From the NCBI RefSeq assembly GCF_003589745.1, contig NZ_CP032364.1:2108001-2172000 (forward strand): DNA of 64,000 nucleotides, given 5' to 3'. Below are positions 48,050-56,779 of the stretch, in pieces (position 1 is the first letter of the stretch; each line of letters opens with the position of its first letter). The position numbers and the translations under genes are program-made. Below the pieces are notes generated by a model. That model ran no database searches and had not been told where the DNA came from. It saw only the letters and a program-made list of their open reading frames with translations. This DNA comes from Lachnoanaerobaculum umeaense (lineage in GTDB: Bacteria > Bacillota > Clostridia > Lachnospirales > Lachnospiraceae).

Positions 48050-48087
48050 CAAAAAGGCATAACTCTTATATGTCTAAGAGTTATGTC
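48050..48087 (-). terminator. Terminator of apt
   Basis: Perfect 11-bp stem CATAACTCTTA (48058-48068) / TAAGAGTTATG (48075-48085), minus-strand tail TTTTTGC. It lies about 75 bp after the apt stop; the segment 48002-48160 has no gene. Confidence 0.8.
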
Positions 48088-48160
48088 TACTAGGGATTAA
48101 TTCCCCATACAATCTATATAACAAGGTTTATTTTTCTCTCATATTTTTATATATTGAGGT

Positions 48161-48685
48161 TTACTTTCCTTCATATTTAATCAAACTCGCTATATCATAT
48201 TTTGCAAGCTTTTCTCTGCCCTTTAGGCCTTCAAGTTCCATAACAAATGCAATCTTCACTATCTCACCACCAAGACTTTCTACAAGTTTTGTAATAGCCT
48301 CTATTGTCCCACCTGTAGCAATCAGATCATCTACTATAACTACTCTATCTCCCGGCTTTATAGCATCCTTATGAATCTCTATTGTAGCCTTACCGTACTC
48401 CAGATCGTAATCCATACTTACAGTTTCACATGGCAATTTCCCTTTTTTTCTTACCGGTATGAACGGCTTATGCTCTGCATATGCTACAGGTACTCCAAAG
48501 ATAAATCCTCTGGACTCCGGTCCCAAGATAAGATCATATTCCAGGTCCTTTATCTCAGCTCTCAATCCATCTATGCTGAGAGCTAGCCCATCCGCATCCT
48601 GTAATATGGTAGTTACATCCCTAAAGATAATTCCGGGTTCAGGAAAATCCGGTATACTTCTTACATACTCCTTTAACTCTTTCAT
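48161..48685 (-). CDS. apt: Adenine phosphoribosyltransferase
   Basis: 174 residues. YVRSIPDFPEPGIIFRDVTTIL start, LILGPESRGFIFGVPVAYA, KKGKLPCETVSMDYDLEYG, and the PRPP loop RVVIVDDLIATGGTIEA. Salvages adenine to AMP with PRPP in the cytoplasm. It follows glyA on the same strand with a 52-bp gap, and ends at a strong terminator. Confidence 0.97.
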   Translation of the reverse strand: MKELKEYVRSIPDFPEPGIIFRDVTTILQDADGLALSIDGLRAEIKDLEYDLILGPESRGFIFGVPVAYAEHKPFIPVRKKGKLPCETVSMDYDLEYGKATIEIHKDAIKPGDRVVIVDDLIATGGTIEAITKLVESLGGEIVKIAFVMELEGLKGREKLAKYDIASLIKYEGK

Positions 48686-48737
48686 TTCAACACACCAAAC
48701 TGACCCAAAATATATTGAGTCAGCCTTTCTAAAATAT

Positions 48738-49985
48738 TTATTTATAGATAGGATATTTATCCATAAGTTTTGTAACTTCAGCTCTTATATCGTCTGACTT
48801 TGTGTCGAACTCATATGCAGCCATCTTTATAAGTCTTGCTATAGTTCTCATATCCTCTTCTACAAGTCCACGACTTGTAACTGCCGGAGTACCTATCCTC
48901 ACACCGCTGGTAGTGAAAGGGCTCTGTGGATCATTTGGTACTGTATTCTTGTTTAGAGTAATATATACCTCATCACATTTATTCTGAAGTTCTTTTCCTG
49001 TGATTCCCGTACCTCTAAGATCAAGTAACATCAAGTGATTGTCTGTGCCACCTGTTAAGATATTAAAGCCTTCCGCTATAAGTGCATCAGCCAAAGCCTT
49101 TGCATTTTTTACTATCTGCTCCTGATACGCCTTAAATTCAGGCTTTAGAGCTTCCCCAAAACAAACTGCCTTTGAAGCAATCACATGCTCAAGCGGTCCG
49201 CCCTGTATTCCCGGGAATACGGCCTTATTAAAGTTAAACTTCTCAGCTGCTTCCTTATTTGCCAAAATAAGTCCGCCTCTAGGTCCTCTAAGTGTCTTAT
49301 GAGTTGTAGTAGTTACTACATCTGCTATTCCGATAGGTGATGGATGAAGTCCTGCAGCTACAAGACCTGCAATATGTGCCATATCAACCATAAGATATGC
49401 ACCAACCTTATCTGCCACCTCTCTAAATCTCTTAAAATCTATTGTTCTTGCATATGCACTGGCACCTGCTATAATCATTTTCGGCTTATGCTCTATCGCA
49501 ATCTTCTCAAGCTCATCATAGTCTATAAAGCCTTCATCATTTACACCATAAGGAACTATATTAAAGTATTTTCCGGAAAAGTTCACCTCTGAACCATGTG
49601 TCAAATGTCCACCATGGTTTAAATTCATTCCGAGTACTGTATCTCCGGCTTCAAGCATTGCCAGGAATACCGCCATATTTGCCTGTGCACCTGAGTGTGG
49701 CTGAACATTTGCATAGTCACAACCGAAAAGCTTCTTTGCTCTTTCTATAGCAATAGTTTCCACTATATCTACATCTTCACATCCGCCATAATATCTCTTG
49801 CCCGGATATCCTTCAGCATATTTATTTGTGAGTACGGTACCCATTGCCATCATTACAGCTTCAGAAACGATATTCTCAGAAGCAATAAGCTCAAGATTTC
49901 TTCTCTGTCTATTTGCCTCTTTTTCTACTGCAATGCCTACTTCAGGGTCCAACTCCTTTAAAAAGTTCATCACTTCATTAACCAT
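48738..49985 (-). CDS. glyA: Serine hydroxymethyltransferase
   Basis: 415 residues, normal length. Motifs: [43 protein letters not shown], and the PLP site [16 protein letters not shown] with the Lys. It converts serine and tetrahydrofolate to glycine and methylene-THF, feeding one-carbon metabolism, which matches its neighbour apt in purine salvage. Confidence 0.98.
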   Translation of the reverse strand: MVNEVMNFLKELDPEVGIAVEKEANRQRRNLELIASENIVSEAVMMAMGTVLTNKYAEGYPGKRYYGGCEDVDIVETIAIERAKKLFGCDYANVQPHSGAQANMAVFLAMLEAGDTVLGMNLNHGGHLTHGSEVNFSGKYFNIVPYGVNDEGFIDYDELEKIAIEHKPKMIIAGASAYARTIDFKRFREVADKVGAYLMVDMAHIAGLVAAGLHPSPIGIADVVTTTTHKTLRGPRGGLILANKEAAEKFNFNKAVFPGIQGGPLEHVIASKAVCFGEALKPEFKAYQEQIVKNAKALADALIAEGFNILTGGTDNHLMLLDLRGTGITGKELQNKCDEVYITLNKNTVPNDPQSPFTTSGVRIGTPAVTSRGLVEEDMRTIARLIKMAAYEFDTKSDDIRAEVTKLMDKYPIYK

Positions 49986-50065
49986 ATTTTCTGTCTCCTA
50001 CCTACAACTTTTTTGCTGTTGCTTATGAAAGTATACAATAAATTAATTTGCATTGCTATATGTTT

Positions 50066-51787
50066 TTACCTATAATCACTTATAATTATCTGTAAGCTTT
50101 CTCTTCCACCATACTCATTGATATCAGGATAATATATTATATCCATTTCTTTTCTATCCCCTATATCCTCAAAAAATGCTTCACCATCACCAAAGTATAT
50201 GCCGTCAACTCTGGTACCGTCTATATCTTCTAAAGTCATCTTAACTACATTTTTATTTTTCCCAAGTATATTCTTTGAAATAATCTTTATATCTTTTCTT
50301 GCAAACTTAGGCTTCTCATTCTTATTTCCAAAAGGCTCAAGTTTGTCCAGTTCTCTCACAAAATCAAGACTTAGATATGAAAAAGGTAATGCAATATCTA
50401 TCCATATCTTTTGAATGAAATCCTCTGCACAAAGTTTTGAGTTCATATTTAGCCTCTTTCTAAACTCATCCAATCTACCTTTCTCAAGACTCATTCCGGC
50501 AGCCATAGGATGTCCTCCAAATTTTGTAAATATGTCCTTGACCTCATACAACGCTTCAAACATGTTATAGTTTTCTATGGACCTTCCTGAACCTTTAAGC
50601 ATATTCTCCTCACCAAATGCATCTGTAAGTATAATAGTTGGTTTTCCAAGTGCTTCTCTAACTCTACCTGCTATTATTCCTGCAATGGACTCATGACAAT
50701 TCTCCAAATATATTACCAAAATATCATCTTCACTGTACTCATTTTCTGCATTTTCTATTGCTTTTTTTACATTCTGTACAGTCAAATCTTTTCTTTCATC
50801 ATTAAGTTCCTTTAAATGTGTAGCATATTTTAAAGCATCTTCCTCATCCTCTGCCATAAACATATTTAAAGCTATCAATGCATTTTCAAGTCTTCCTCCG
50901 GCATTTAGACAAGGGCCAAGAACAAACCCGATACTATATGCACTTAACCTTTTATCCTCCATACCGGTAACCCTTATAAGTGCCTTAAGTCCAATATTTT
51001 TTGTATGCATAAGACTCTTTAGACCGTTTTTTACCAATATTCTATTTTCATCTATCAGAGGCATTACATCTCCTACAGTGGCTATAGCAGCCACTTCCAG
51101 CAAATCACTGAGCTGTGAATCATCATAAAGTTTCTTGCCTGCATTTAGACTTTCATAAATATATTCCATCAACTTATACGCTACCAAACCTCCGCAAATG
51201 TTCTTAAACGGATAATCGCAATCGCTTCTTTTGGGATTTATTACTACCTCAGCAACAGGCAAAAAGTCTTTGCCGTCTTTCCGGTATACATCATGGTGAT
51301 CTGTTATTACCACTTTTATACCAAGTTCCTTTGCAAGCTCCATTTGACTATGTGCTGCAATACCGTTATCGCATGTAATAATCATAGAAATGCCATCTTT
51401 AGCTGCATCTTTGATTATATTATCATTGATTCCATAACCATCCTTTATCCTATCCGGTATTTTCACGTCTACATTTGCACCGAAATATTTTAAAGCACTT
51501 ACCAATATATATGATGAACATACCCCGTCTATATCATAGTCTCCTACAACTCTTATTTTTCTCCCGGCATTTATCTCGTCCATTATGACATCTTTGGCTT
51601 CATCTATTCCATTTAGCCTCTTAACATCATGCATAAGCTTCAAATCATTTTTAAGATATATAGAAAAATCTTCCTCTTTAATATCTCTGTTTATTATAAT
51701 CCTTGCCAATACCGGTGAAATATTAAAACGGGCTGATAATTCTTCAAACTCAGCCCGCTTTGTATAAAGCATCCATTTTGACTCCAT
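50066..51787 (-). CDS. recJ: Single-stranded-DNA-specific exonuclease RecJ
   Basis: 573 residues. DHH phosphoesterase motifs: RVVGDYDIDGVCSSYILVSAL, ITCDNGIAAHSQ, KVVITDHHDVY, a DHHA1 part with KGSGRSIENYNMFEAL and FGGHPMAAGMSLE. It degrades 5' single strands in recombination and mismatch repair. Separate unit from glyA, with 80 bp between. Confidence 0.95.
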   Translation of the reverse strand: MESKWMLYTKRAEFEELSARFNISPVLARIIINRDIKEEDFSIYLKNDLKLMHDVKRLNGIDEAKDVIMDEINAGRKIRVVGDYDIDGVCSSYILVSALKYFGANVDVKIPDRIKDGYGINDNIIKDAAKDGISMIITCDNGIAAHSQMELAKELGIKVVITDHHDVYRKDGKDFLPVAEVVINPKRSDCDYPFKNICGGLVAYKLMEYIYESLNAGKKLYDDSQLSDLLEVAAIATVGDVMPLIDENRILVKNGLKSLMHTKNIGLKALIRVTGMEDKRLSAYSIGFVLGPCLNAGGRLENALIALNMFMAEDEEDALKYATHLKELNDERKDLTVQNVKKAIENAENEYSEDDILVIYLENCHESIAGIIAGRVREALGKPTIILTDAFGEENMLKGSGRSIENYNMFEALYEVKDIFTKFGGHPMAAGMSLEKGRLDEFRKRLNMNSKLCAEDFIQKIWIDIALPFSYLSLDFVRELDKLEPFGNKNEKPKFARKDIKIISKNILGKNKNVVKMTLEDIDGTRVDGIYFGDGEAFFEDIGDRKEMDIIYYPDINEYGGRESLQIIISDYR

Positions 51788-51825
51788 CTACTCTCCATTC
51801 TAAGACCAAAAAGCTTGATTTATAT

Positions 51826-52098
51826 CTACTTTTTCTTGTTTATCTTTGTCTTTATTATAGCCAAATGTGTATTTACAGCTACTGCATCACTAAATACCTC
51901 AAGTACGGACTTTTGAATATCATTTTCTGCATCATATTTTATATCTATAGCTGTATCGGAACTGATATCTGTCAGACAATCAAAGAGGGCATCCAGATTT
52001 TCTCCATAATAATCCGGAAACTTCATTTTCTTTTTTAAATAGTTGTGAATTTCTTTTTTTTCACTAAATTTATTCAATTTCAAAGTTATATTATTCAT
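51826..52098 (-). CDS. Barstar-family ribonuclease inhibitor
   Basis: 90 residues: NITLKLNKFSEKKEIHNYLKKKMKFPDYYGENLDALFDCLTDI in pieces, the barstar 'FPDYYGENLDALFDCL' helix, then strands to KTKINKKK. The helix plugs the active site of barnase-type RNases. It lies 10 bp downstream of the ribonuclease gene, so it is its immunity protein. Confidence 0.9.
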   Translation of the reverse strand: MNNITLKLNKFSEKKEIHNYLKKKMKFPDYYGENLDALFDCLTDISSDTAIDIKYDAENDIQKSVLEVFSDAVAVNTHLAIIKTKINKKK

Positions 52099-52108
52099 TT
52101 AATCATCC

Positions 52109-52702
52109 CTAATATATTTGTTCAAAGGTTTTATAATGATCTTCTGTATAAAATACCAGACCGTCATTTGAGTAAATCAATCTTTTTGCACCTCTATATC
52201 CACCCTCATAGTCTATGTCGCATTCAAAATATCTTCTTGTGCTTGCTCTTGGCAATGCACCCTCATAGTTTCCAAAAGCACTTCCACCAATACTCATTCC
52301 CGGCAATATATCCGATAGATTTCCACTTGAAGGATCCCATCCCAGTTCCTGTGCCTGTTTTTTTGTAATATAATTTATCGGAAGTTTACCGAATGTATGA
52401 ATATATAATGCTACCTCTTCCTTAGAAGTATAATTTCCGTTTTCCTCTACACTTAAGCCGCTACTTTCCGGGGGCGACTCCTCACTTGATTGGGCATTTG
52501 TTTTTTCATCAGGCGATTCTTCAATTTGACTACTTTCTGCCCGACTGATTGATTCTTTACTGCTCTCTACTCTGTTATCTTCTCTTCTGGTTTCCTGTCT
52601 TGTGCAAGCTCCAAGGGCAAACATCAAACCCAGAATAATTATAGGGATCCACCAAAGTAGTTTTTTGATCAAATTTCCATTTTCTTTTTTCTTGTTTGTC
52701 AT
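52109..52702 (-). CDS. Barnase-like ribonuclease, lipoprotein form
   Basis: 197 residues. Membrane segment (LLWWIPIIILGLMFALGAC) with lipobox ALGAC, then a Ser/Glu-rich linker of about 55 residues, then a barnase domain: GNYTSKEEVALYIHTFGKLPINYITKKQAQELGWDPSSGNL in pieces, FECDIDY (catalytic Glu), GYRGAKRLIYS (Arg residues), DHYKTFEQIY (catalytic His). All catalytic residues of barnase are present. It appears to be exported and membrane-anchored, with barstar protecting the cytoplasm. Confidence 0.92.
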   Translation of the reverse strand: MTNKKKENGNLIKKLLWWIPIIILGLMFALGACTRQETRREDNRVESSKESISRAESSQIEESPDEKTNAQSSEESPPESSGLSVEENGNYTSKEEVALYIHTFGKLPINYITKKQAQELGWDPSSGNLSDILPGMSIGGSAFGNYEGALPRASTRRYFECDIDYEGGYRGAKRLIYSNDGLVFYTEDHYKTFEQIY

Positions 52703-52845
52703 CTTCTACTACCTCACATTCCTACAATTATACGAAATGACATAATTCTTCGCAACCAAAAAATATATTAAGTTTGACCTGCTGTATTATATTTTGTATA
52801 ATAGTATTTCAAACAACTAAAACTAAAAATAAGGTGAGATTATTT

Positions 52846-53676
52846 ATGAAAATACATATATTACAAACAGGAGAAGTGATGGTATCTCCTTCTCTCGCAT
52901 ATAATGGTGATAACAAATTTAACCCTCAAGCACATGGATTATTTTTAAAGGATTTTGACAGAATAAACCTTCCTGTACTATCCTTTCTTATTCAGACAGG
53001 AAACAAAAATATTTTAGTAGATACAGGGCTGAAAAAGGAATTGGAGTCTGAGAATATTCTAAGCTTAAACAGCCAATTTAAGGCAATTAAAGCCCCTCTT
53101 ACCTTTTCCTCCACACGTTTTCATCTTCCAAAGGACTCATCCATTCTATCAAGACTTGAGGAAATCAATATTTCTCCAAAGGATATTGACTATGTTCTTT
53201 TGACACATTTAGATTTTGAAAATGTTAGCGGGGTTGCAGACTTCTCTTCTGAAACTAAAATTTTAGTTTCCAGAGATGAAGCAAAAGCTGCCATAAAAAA
53301 CCCTCTTAGATATTCCAGAAGCTGGTGGACGAATTCAAATATTTCTGTCTTTGACTGGAATAGTAAGGAAGGTCCTTTTGAAAAATCTTTGGATCTATTG
53401 GGAGATGGCACCATAAAACTTATAAAGCTTTATGGTCATTCTGCAGGCATGTTTGGAATAAAAGCAACATCTGAAAATAACAAATTCACTTTATTATACT
53501 CTGATGCCGGCTATGGAGAACTTGCATGGAAAGAACTGTCTCCTCCTGCCATTACAGTTGACAAAGAGGCTTCAATGCGTTCACTAGAATGGGTCAGAAT
53601 GGAGTCTTTAGACAAAAACTGTGCCTACAGCCTGGCATCACATGAAAATACTACCTTAAAACTTCTGCGATTTTAA
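52846..53676 (+). CDS. Metallo-beta-lactamase-fold hydrolase (lactonase-like)
   Basis: 276 residues from ATG 52846 with AAGGTGA ahead. N-terminal strands (IHILQTGEVMVSPSLAYNG), FLIQTGNKNILVDTGL, YVLLTHLDFENVSGV (metal motif), LYGHSAGMFGI, LLYSDAGYGE, LASHENTT. The usual HxDHxxH-type motif reads H-L-D-F-E-N, with Asn for the last His. It resembles N-acyl-homoserine lactonase-type proteins, but the altered motif leaves the activity open. Confidence 0.82.
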   Translation: MKIHILQTGEVMVSPSLAYNGDNKFNPQAHGLFLKDFDRINLPVLSFLIQTGNKNILVDTGLKKELESENILSLNSQFKAIKAPLTFSSTRFHLPKDSSILSRLEEINISPKDIDYVLLTHLDFENVSGVADFSSETKILVSRDEAKAAIKNPLRYSRSWWTNSNISVFDWNSKEGPFEKSLDLLGDGTIKLIKLYGHSAGMFGIKATSENNKFTLLYSDAGYGELAWKELSPPAITVDKEASMRSLEWVRMESLDKNCAYSLASHENTTLKLLRF

Positions 53677-53681
53677 TATAA

Positions 53682-53708
53682 AAATAGCTGCCTAAGCAGC
53701 TATTTTTA
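53682..53708. terminator. Bidirectional terminator
   Basis: AAAATAGCTGC - CTAA - GCAGCTATTTTT (about 53682-53707), with T tracts on both strands. It serves the convergent beta-lactamase-fold gene and brnQ. Confidence 0.85.
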
Positions 53709-55022
53709 TATTTCAAAGCTTTCTCCCTTTATTTTATCCTTTAAAATCAGCGATACAATTATTCCGAAAATAGAGGCATAAATCCAGAAAAATCCTGAAT
53801 CTCCTCCAATGAATAAAGTCATAACAGAGTTTATCGATTCCACCTTCAAAACACTTCCCATTACTTCTATTGCAGAAAAAACAGTCGTCAAAATAACTGT
53901 AATGGCCATTCCTGACTTTGAAAGCCTTACAAATTTATTTAATATAACTATTGTAACTATAACTATTGTAATAGGATATAAAATTCTAAGTACAGGCACT
54001 GATATCTTAATTATAGTATTCAATCCGAAGTTGGACATTGCAAAACCTACGAAAGTAAATATGTTTACATAGGTTTTGTACCTAAATCTTGGGAAAGTTT
54101 CAACAAAATACTCTGAAACCACCACTATAAGCCCCGCTGTAGTTGTAAAACATGTAAGTATAGTCATTGCTCCAAGGAAAATCTGTCCAAAGTTTCCAAA
54201 TAGCTTATACGAACTTGTAGATAATATATATGTTCCTATATTTGTATCAGGATCCGAAAGTACATCTGTCGGTATACTGAATCTATTTCCCAATGCCCCA
54301 AGACCGATATAAAGACTGCTAAAGAATATAGCTGTTACTATACCCACCACAGCCATTATCTTTATATACTCTTTCTTTGAAGAAAATCCGAAAGCCTTTA
54401 TACTTGAAGTAGCAATCAGGCAAAAACTCACTGAAGCCAGTGCATCCAAAGTATTATACCCTTCCAAAAATCCTGTCTTAAGAGCTGACATAACACCACT
54501 CATCTCACCTTGATTTACCGCATTAAAATTCATATTTCCAAATACTATTAGAATAAGTATGAGCATTGCAAACATAGGTGTAAGTACCTTACCAACCCTG
54601 TCCATCAGCTTTGAAGGATTGATGGCTATAAGATATGCAAATAAAAAGTAAATCAAACTGAATATAAGTAATGGCAGTCTACTATTTCCGGTAACCGGAG
54701 CAATACCTATAGAAAAAGATGTACTTGCTGTCCTTGGTATTGCAAAGAAAGGTCCGATAGCAAGGTAAAGCATCGTTAAATATGATGTAGCAAACTTAGG
54801 ATCCACCTTTATACTGATCTCATTTTTATATCCGCCTTTTACCATAGTACCAAGTACCAAAGTGATTATTGCTATACCGACACCTGATAAAACAAAGCCA
54901 AGTATAGCAGGATAGAAATTCTCTCCTGCTCTAAATCCAAGCTCAGCAGGAAAAATAAGATTTCCCGCTCCAAAAAATATACCAAAAAGTAATAAACCTA
55001 TTAAAAAGCCTTTTTTTATCAT
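53706..55022 (-). CDS. brnQ: Branched-chain amino acid:cation symporter
   Basis: 438 residues from ATG 55020-55022, overlapping the yhcH stop as ATGA. The longer frame to 55076 lies inside yhcH. LIVCS family: GLLLFGIFFGAGNLIFPAELG start, about 12 hydrophobic segments, PRTASTSFSIGIAPVTG, and LDALASVSFCLIATSSIKAFGF. It imports Leu/Ile/Val with Na+ or H+ through the cytoplasmic membrane. Confidence 0.95.
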   Translation of the reverse strand: MIKKGFLIGLLLFGIFFGAGNLIFPAELGFRAGENFYPAILGFVLSGVGIAIITLVLGTMVKGGYKNEISIKVDPKFATSYLTMLYLAIGPFFAIPRTASTSFSIGIAPVTGNSRLPLLIFSLIYFLFAYLIAINPSKLMDRVGKVLTPMFAMLILILIVFGNMNFNAVNQGEMSGVMSALKTGFLEGYNTLDALASVSFCLIATSSIKAFGFSSKKEYIKIMAVVGIVTAIFFSSLYIGLGALGNRFSIPTDVLSDPDTNIGTYILSTSSYKLFGNFGQIFLGAMTILTCFTTTAGLIVVVSEYFVETFPRFRYKTYVNIFTFVGFAMSNFGLNTIIKISVPVLRILYPITIVIVTIVILNKFVRLSKSGMAITVILTTVFSAIEVMGSVLKVESINSVMTLFIGGDSGFFWIYASIFGIIVSLILKDKIKGESFEI

Positions 55023-55471
55023 ACTCGTACTTTTACAACCACCTTTTTTGCTTCTGCCGGACTGTTTAAAGCACATCCAGGCATATGTGCATCTTCAGGT
55101 GCCACTACTATAAAATCTCCTGGAAATAGTATAACATGTCCATATACATCGGGTCTTTCATAAAGTATTATGTCATTTTCAGATCTTGCTTCATTTACTA
55201 CCAAACCTTCTCTATTGCATATGCCAAAGAATTCCACTCCTTCAACCAGGCATTGAATATCAAAGAACTTGTCATGTGCTTCAAACTTCTTTTCTTCAAT
55301 AGGTAATGTAGTATACTCATGCACATTAGCTACTACATCACTGCCCATTATCTCATATCTACCTACAGGCAATGCTTTCAAATCATTCTCTTTTAACCAA
55401 TTATAGGCTGCTAAAAATTTTTCATCTAAATAATCATACTTCTCTGCCAATTTTAAATTTGTAAAAAACAT
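55019..55471 (-). CDS. YhcH/YjgK/YiaL-family (DUF386) protein
   Basis: 150 residues. Beta-helix-like cupin: AAYNWLKENDLKALPVGRYEIMGSDVVANVHEYTT in pieces, FEAHDKFFDIQCLVEGVEFFG, FPGDFIVVAPEDAHMPGCALNSPAEAKKVVVKV. His/Glu residues line a likely metal site. Relatives are linked to sialic acid or sugar use. It is co-translated with brnQ (overlap of 4 bp), which gives no clear hint of substrate. Confidence 0.92.
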   Translation of the reverse strand: MFFTNLKLAEKYDYLDEKFLAAYNWLKENDLKALPVGRYEIMGSDVVANVHEYTTLPIEEKKFEAHDKFFDIQCLVEGVEFFGICNREGLVVNEARSENDIILYERPDVYGHVILFPGDFIVVAPEDAHMPGCALNSPAEAKKVVVKVRV

Positions 55472-55483
55472 AAATCCCCCATT

Positions 55484-56779
55484 TTATAATAAATATGCAG
55501 TATTCGGCTCTATACTCATTTCCTCTGTATAAATTATCCAATCTGTCACATCATTTATAGTATACTCACCCTCATCACCTGCTTTTATAGATGACACTCT
55601 GTATGGCTCCTGTGTAAGAATAGCTCTAAATCCATCTTCTGTAAATTCCTTAAGTTCAAACCATATATGCTCAAGATTCTCATAATCAGGCTCTCCATCC
55701 TCACCATCAGTAGGAAGCCCCACCTTGATCAATGCTTTATTTTCCGGATTCTCCTGTATGAATTTTTTTAATATATCGAATCTATCTCTTGCCATAAACT
55801 TCATATGGTCTGTTTGCTCATTTGTATAATAGTAGAGCGGATTTTCAATAAGCTTTTCCTCTATTTCAGAAGGCTTTGTGTATTTAGCATTGTTTGCATC
55901 TTCCTCTGAAGCAAACAAAAGTATCACTTTACTATTTGTATTATGGCTATCCACTCTGTCATTTGGTCCTCCTAGGATATCAGAAGGATATCTGGTAATA
56001 CCCTCGTTCCAATGTAAAGTTGTAGCTACTATTGGCTCTCCATCAAAAAATTCACCTAGGAATATATAATCCTCAATAGCCTCATTTTGATATAGAACTC
56101 TGTTCGCCATAGTATTTAGCAAATAGTATATATCATTTACATTGTCCCGGCTTATGTCTAAAAGCTCCAACTCTGAAAAACCTGTTCTACATATACCATG
56201 AGTGTGTAGCCAAACTCTATGTGTCTTATCATCAAACACTGCTTGAACTGTAAACAATGCCTCAGCACTTGGCGTAACACTTGACTCTGCCGCAAGCTTT
56301 ACCCATCTTCCACTTAAAAGTTTCTCTGCACTTTCATCTACTACTGCCAAGGTATCCGGGAAAAATGCCATTATTAGTTTTAGCTGTAAATGATATGAAT
56401 CAAAATAGTTTTTATTGAAATTCATATAGATTACAAAGGATTTTGTTTTTTCCTGTATTTGTGCAAAATCCTCATCATGAATTTTCTGATTTTGTAAGGA
56501 GTATAAACTTTCTAAAACAAAATCATCAAAGTAAAATCCTACACCATATTCATCTCCATTATATTCTAATGTAAGATTTCCCGAATTATCATCTCTTACA
56601 TTAAACTCTATCAGCTTCAAACCTTCAATTGATTCTATTCTTTCCTTGGCACCATCAATATTTTCTACTTCCACATTGTCTGACAAAACATGCATATATG
56701 AATTCTCTTCCCAGTTGGCCATAGGTTGTACCTGTGGTATATCTACCTCATTTTGCTTTTTCTTAAAAAAATTAAACAT
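55484..56779 (-). CDS. DUF4026-type protein with C-terminal DUF2314 part
   Basis: 431 residues, acidic. Long N-terminal domain (AKERIESIEGLKLIEFNVRDDNSGNLTLEYNGDEYGVGFYFDDF in pieces, LIMAFFPDTLAVVDESAEKLLSGRWVKLAAES) and a C-terminal DUF2314-like unit (EHIWFELKEFTEDGFRAILTQEPYRVSSIKAGDEGEYTINDVTDW in pieces). Soluble; function not known. The stop of the upstream TPR gene overlaps its start by 1 bp, so the two form an operon. Confidence 0.8.
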   Translation of the reverse strand: MFNFFKKKQNEVDIPQVQPMANWEENSYMHVLSDNVEVENIDGAKERIESIEGLKLIEFNVRDDNSGNLTLEYNGDEYGVGFYFDDFVLESLYSLQNQKIHDEDFAQIQEKTKSFVIYMNFNKNYFDSYHLQLKLIMAFFPDTLAVVDESAEKLLSGRWVKLAAESSVTPSAEALFTVQAVFDDKTHRVWLHTHGICRTGFSELELLDISRDNVNDIYYLLNTMANRVLYQNEAIEDYIFLGEFFDGEPIVATTLHWNEGITRYPSDILGGPNDRVDSHNTNSKVILLFASEEDANNAKYTKPSEIEEKLIENPLYYYTNEQTDHMKFMARDRFDILKKFIQENPENKALIKVGLPTDGEDGEPDYENLEHIWFELKEFTEDGFRAILTQEPYRVSSIKAGDEGEYTINDVTDWIIYTEEMSIEPNTAYLL

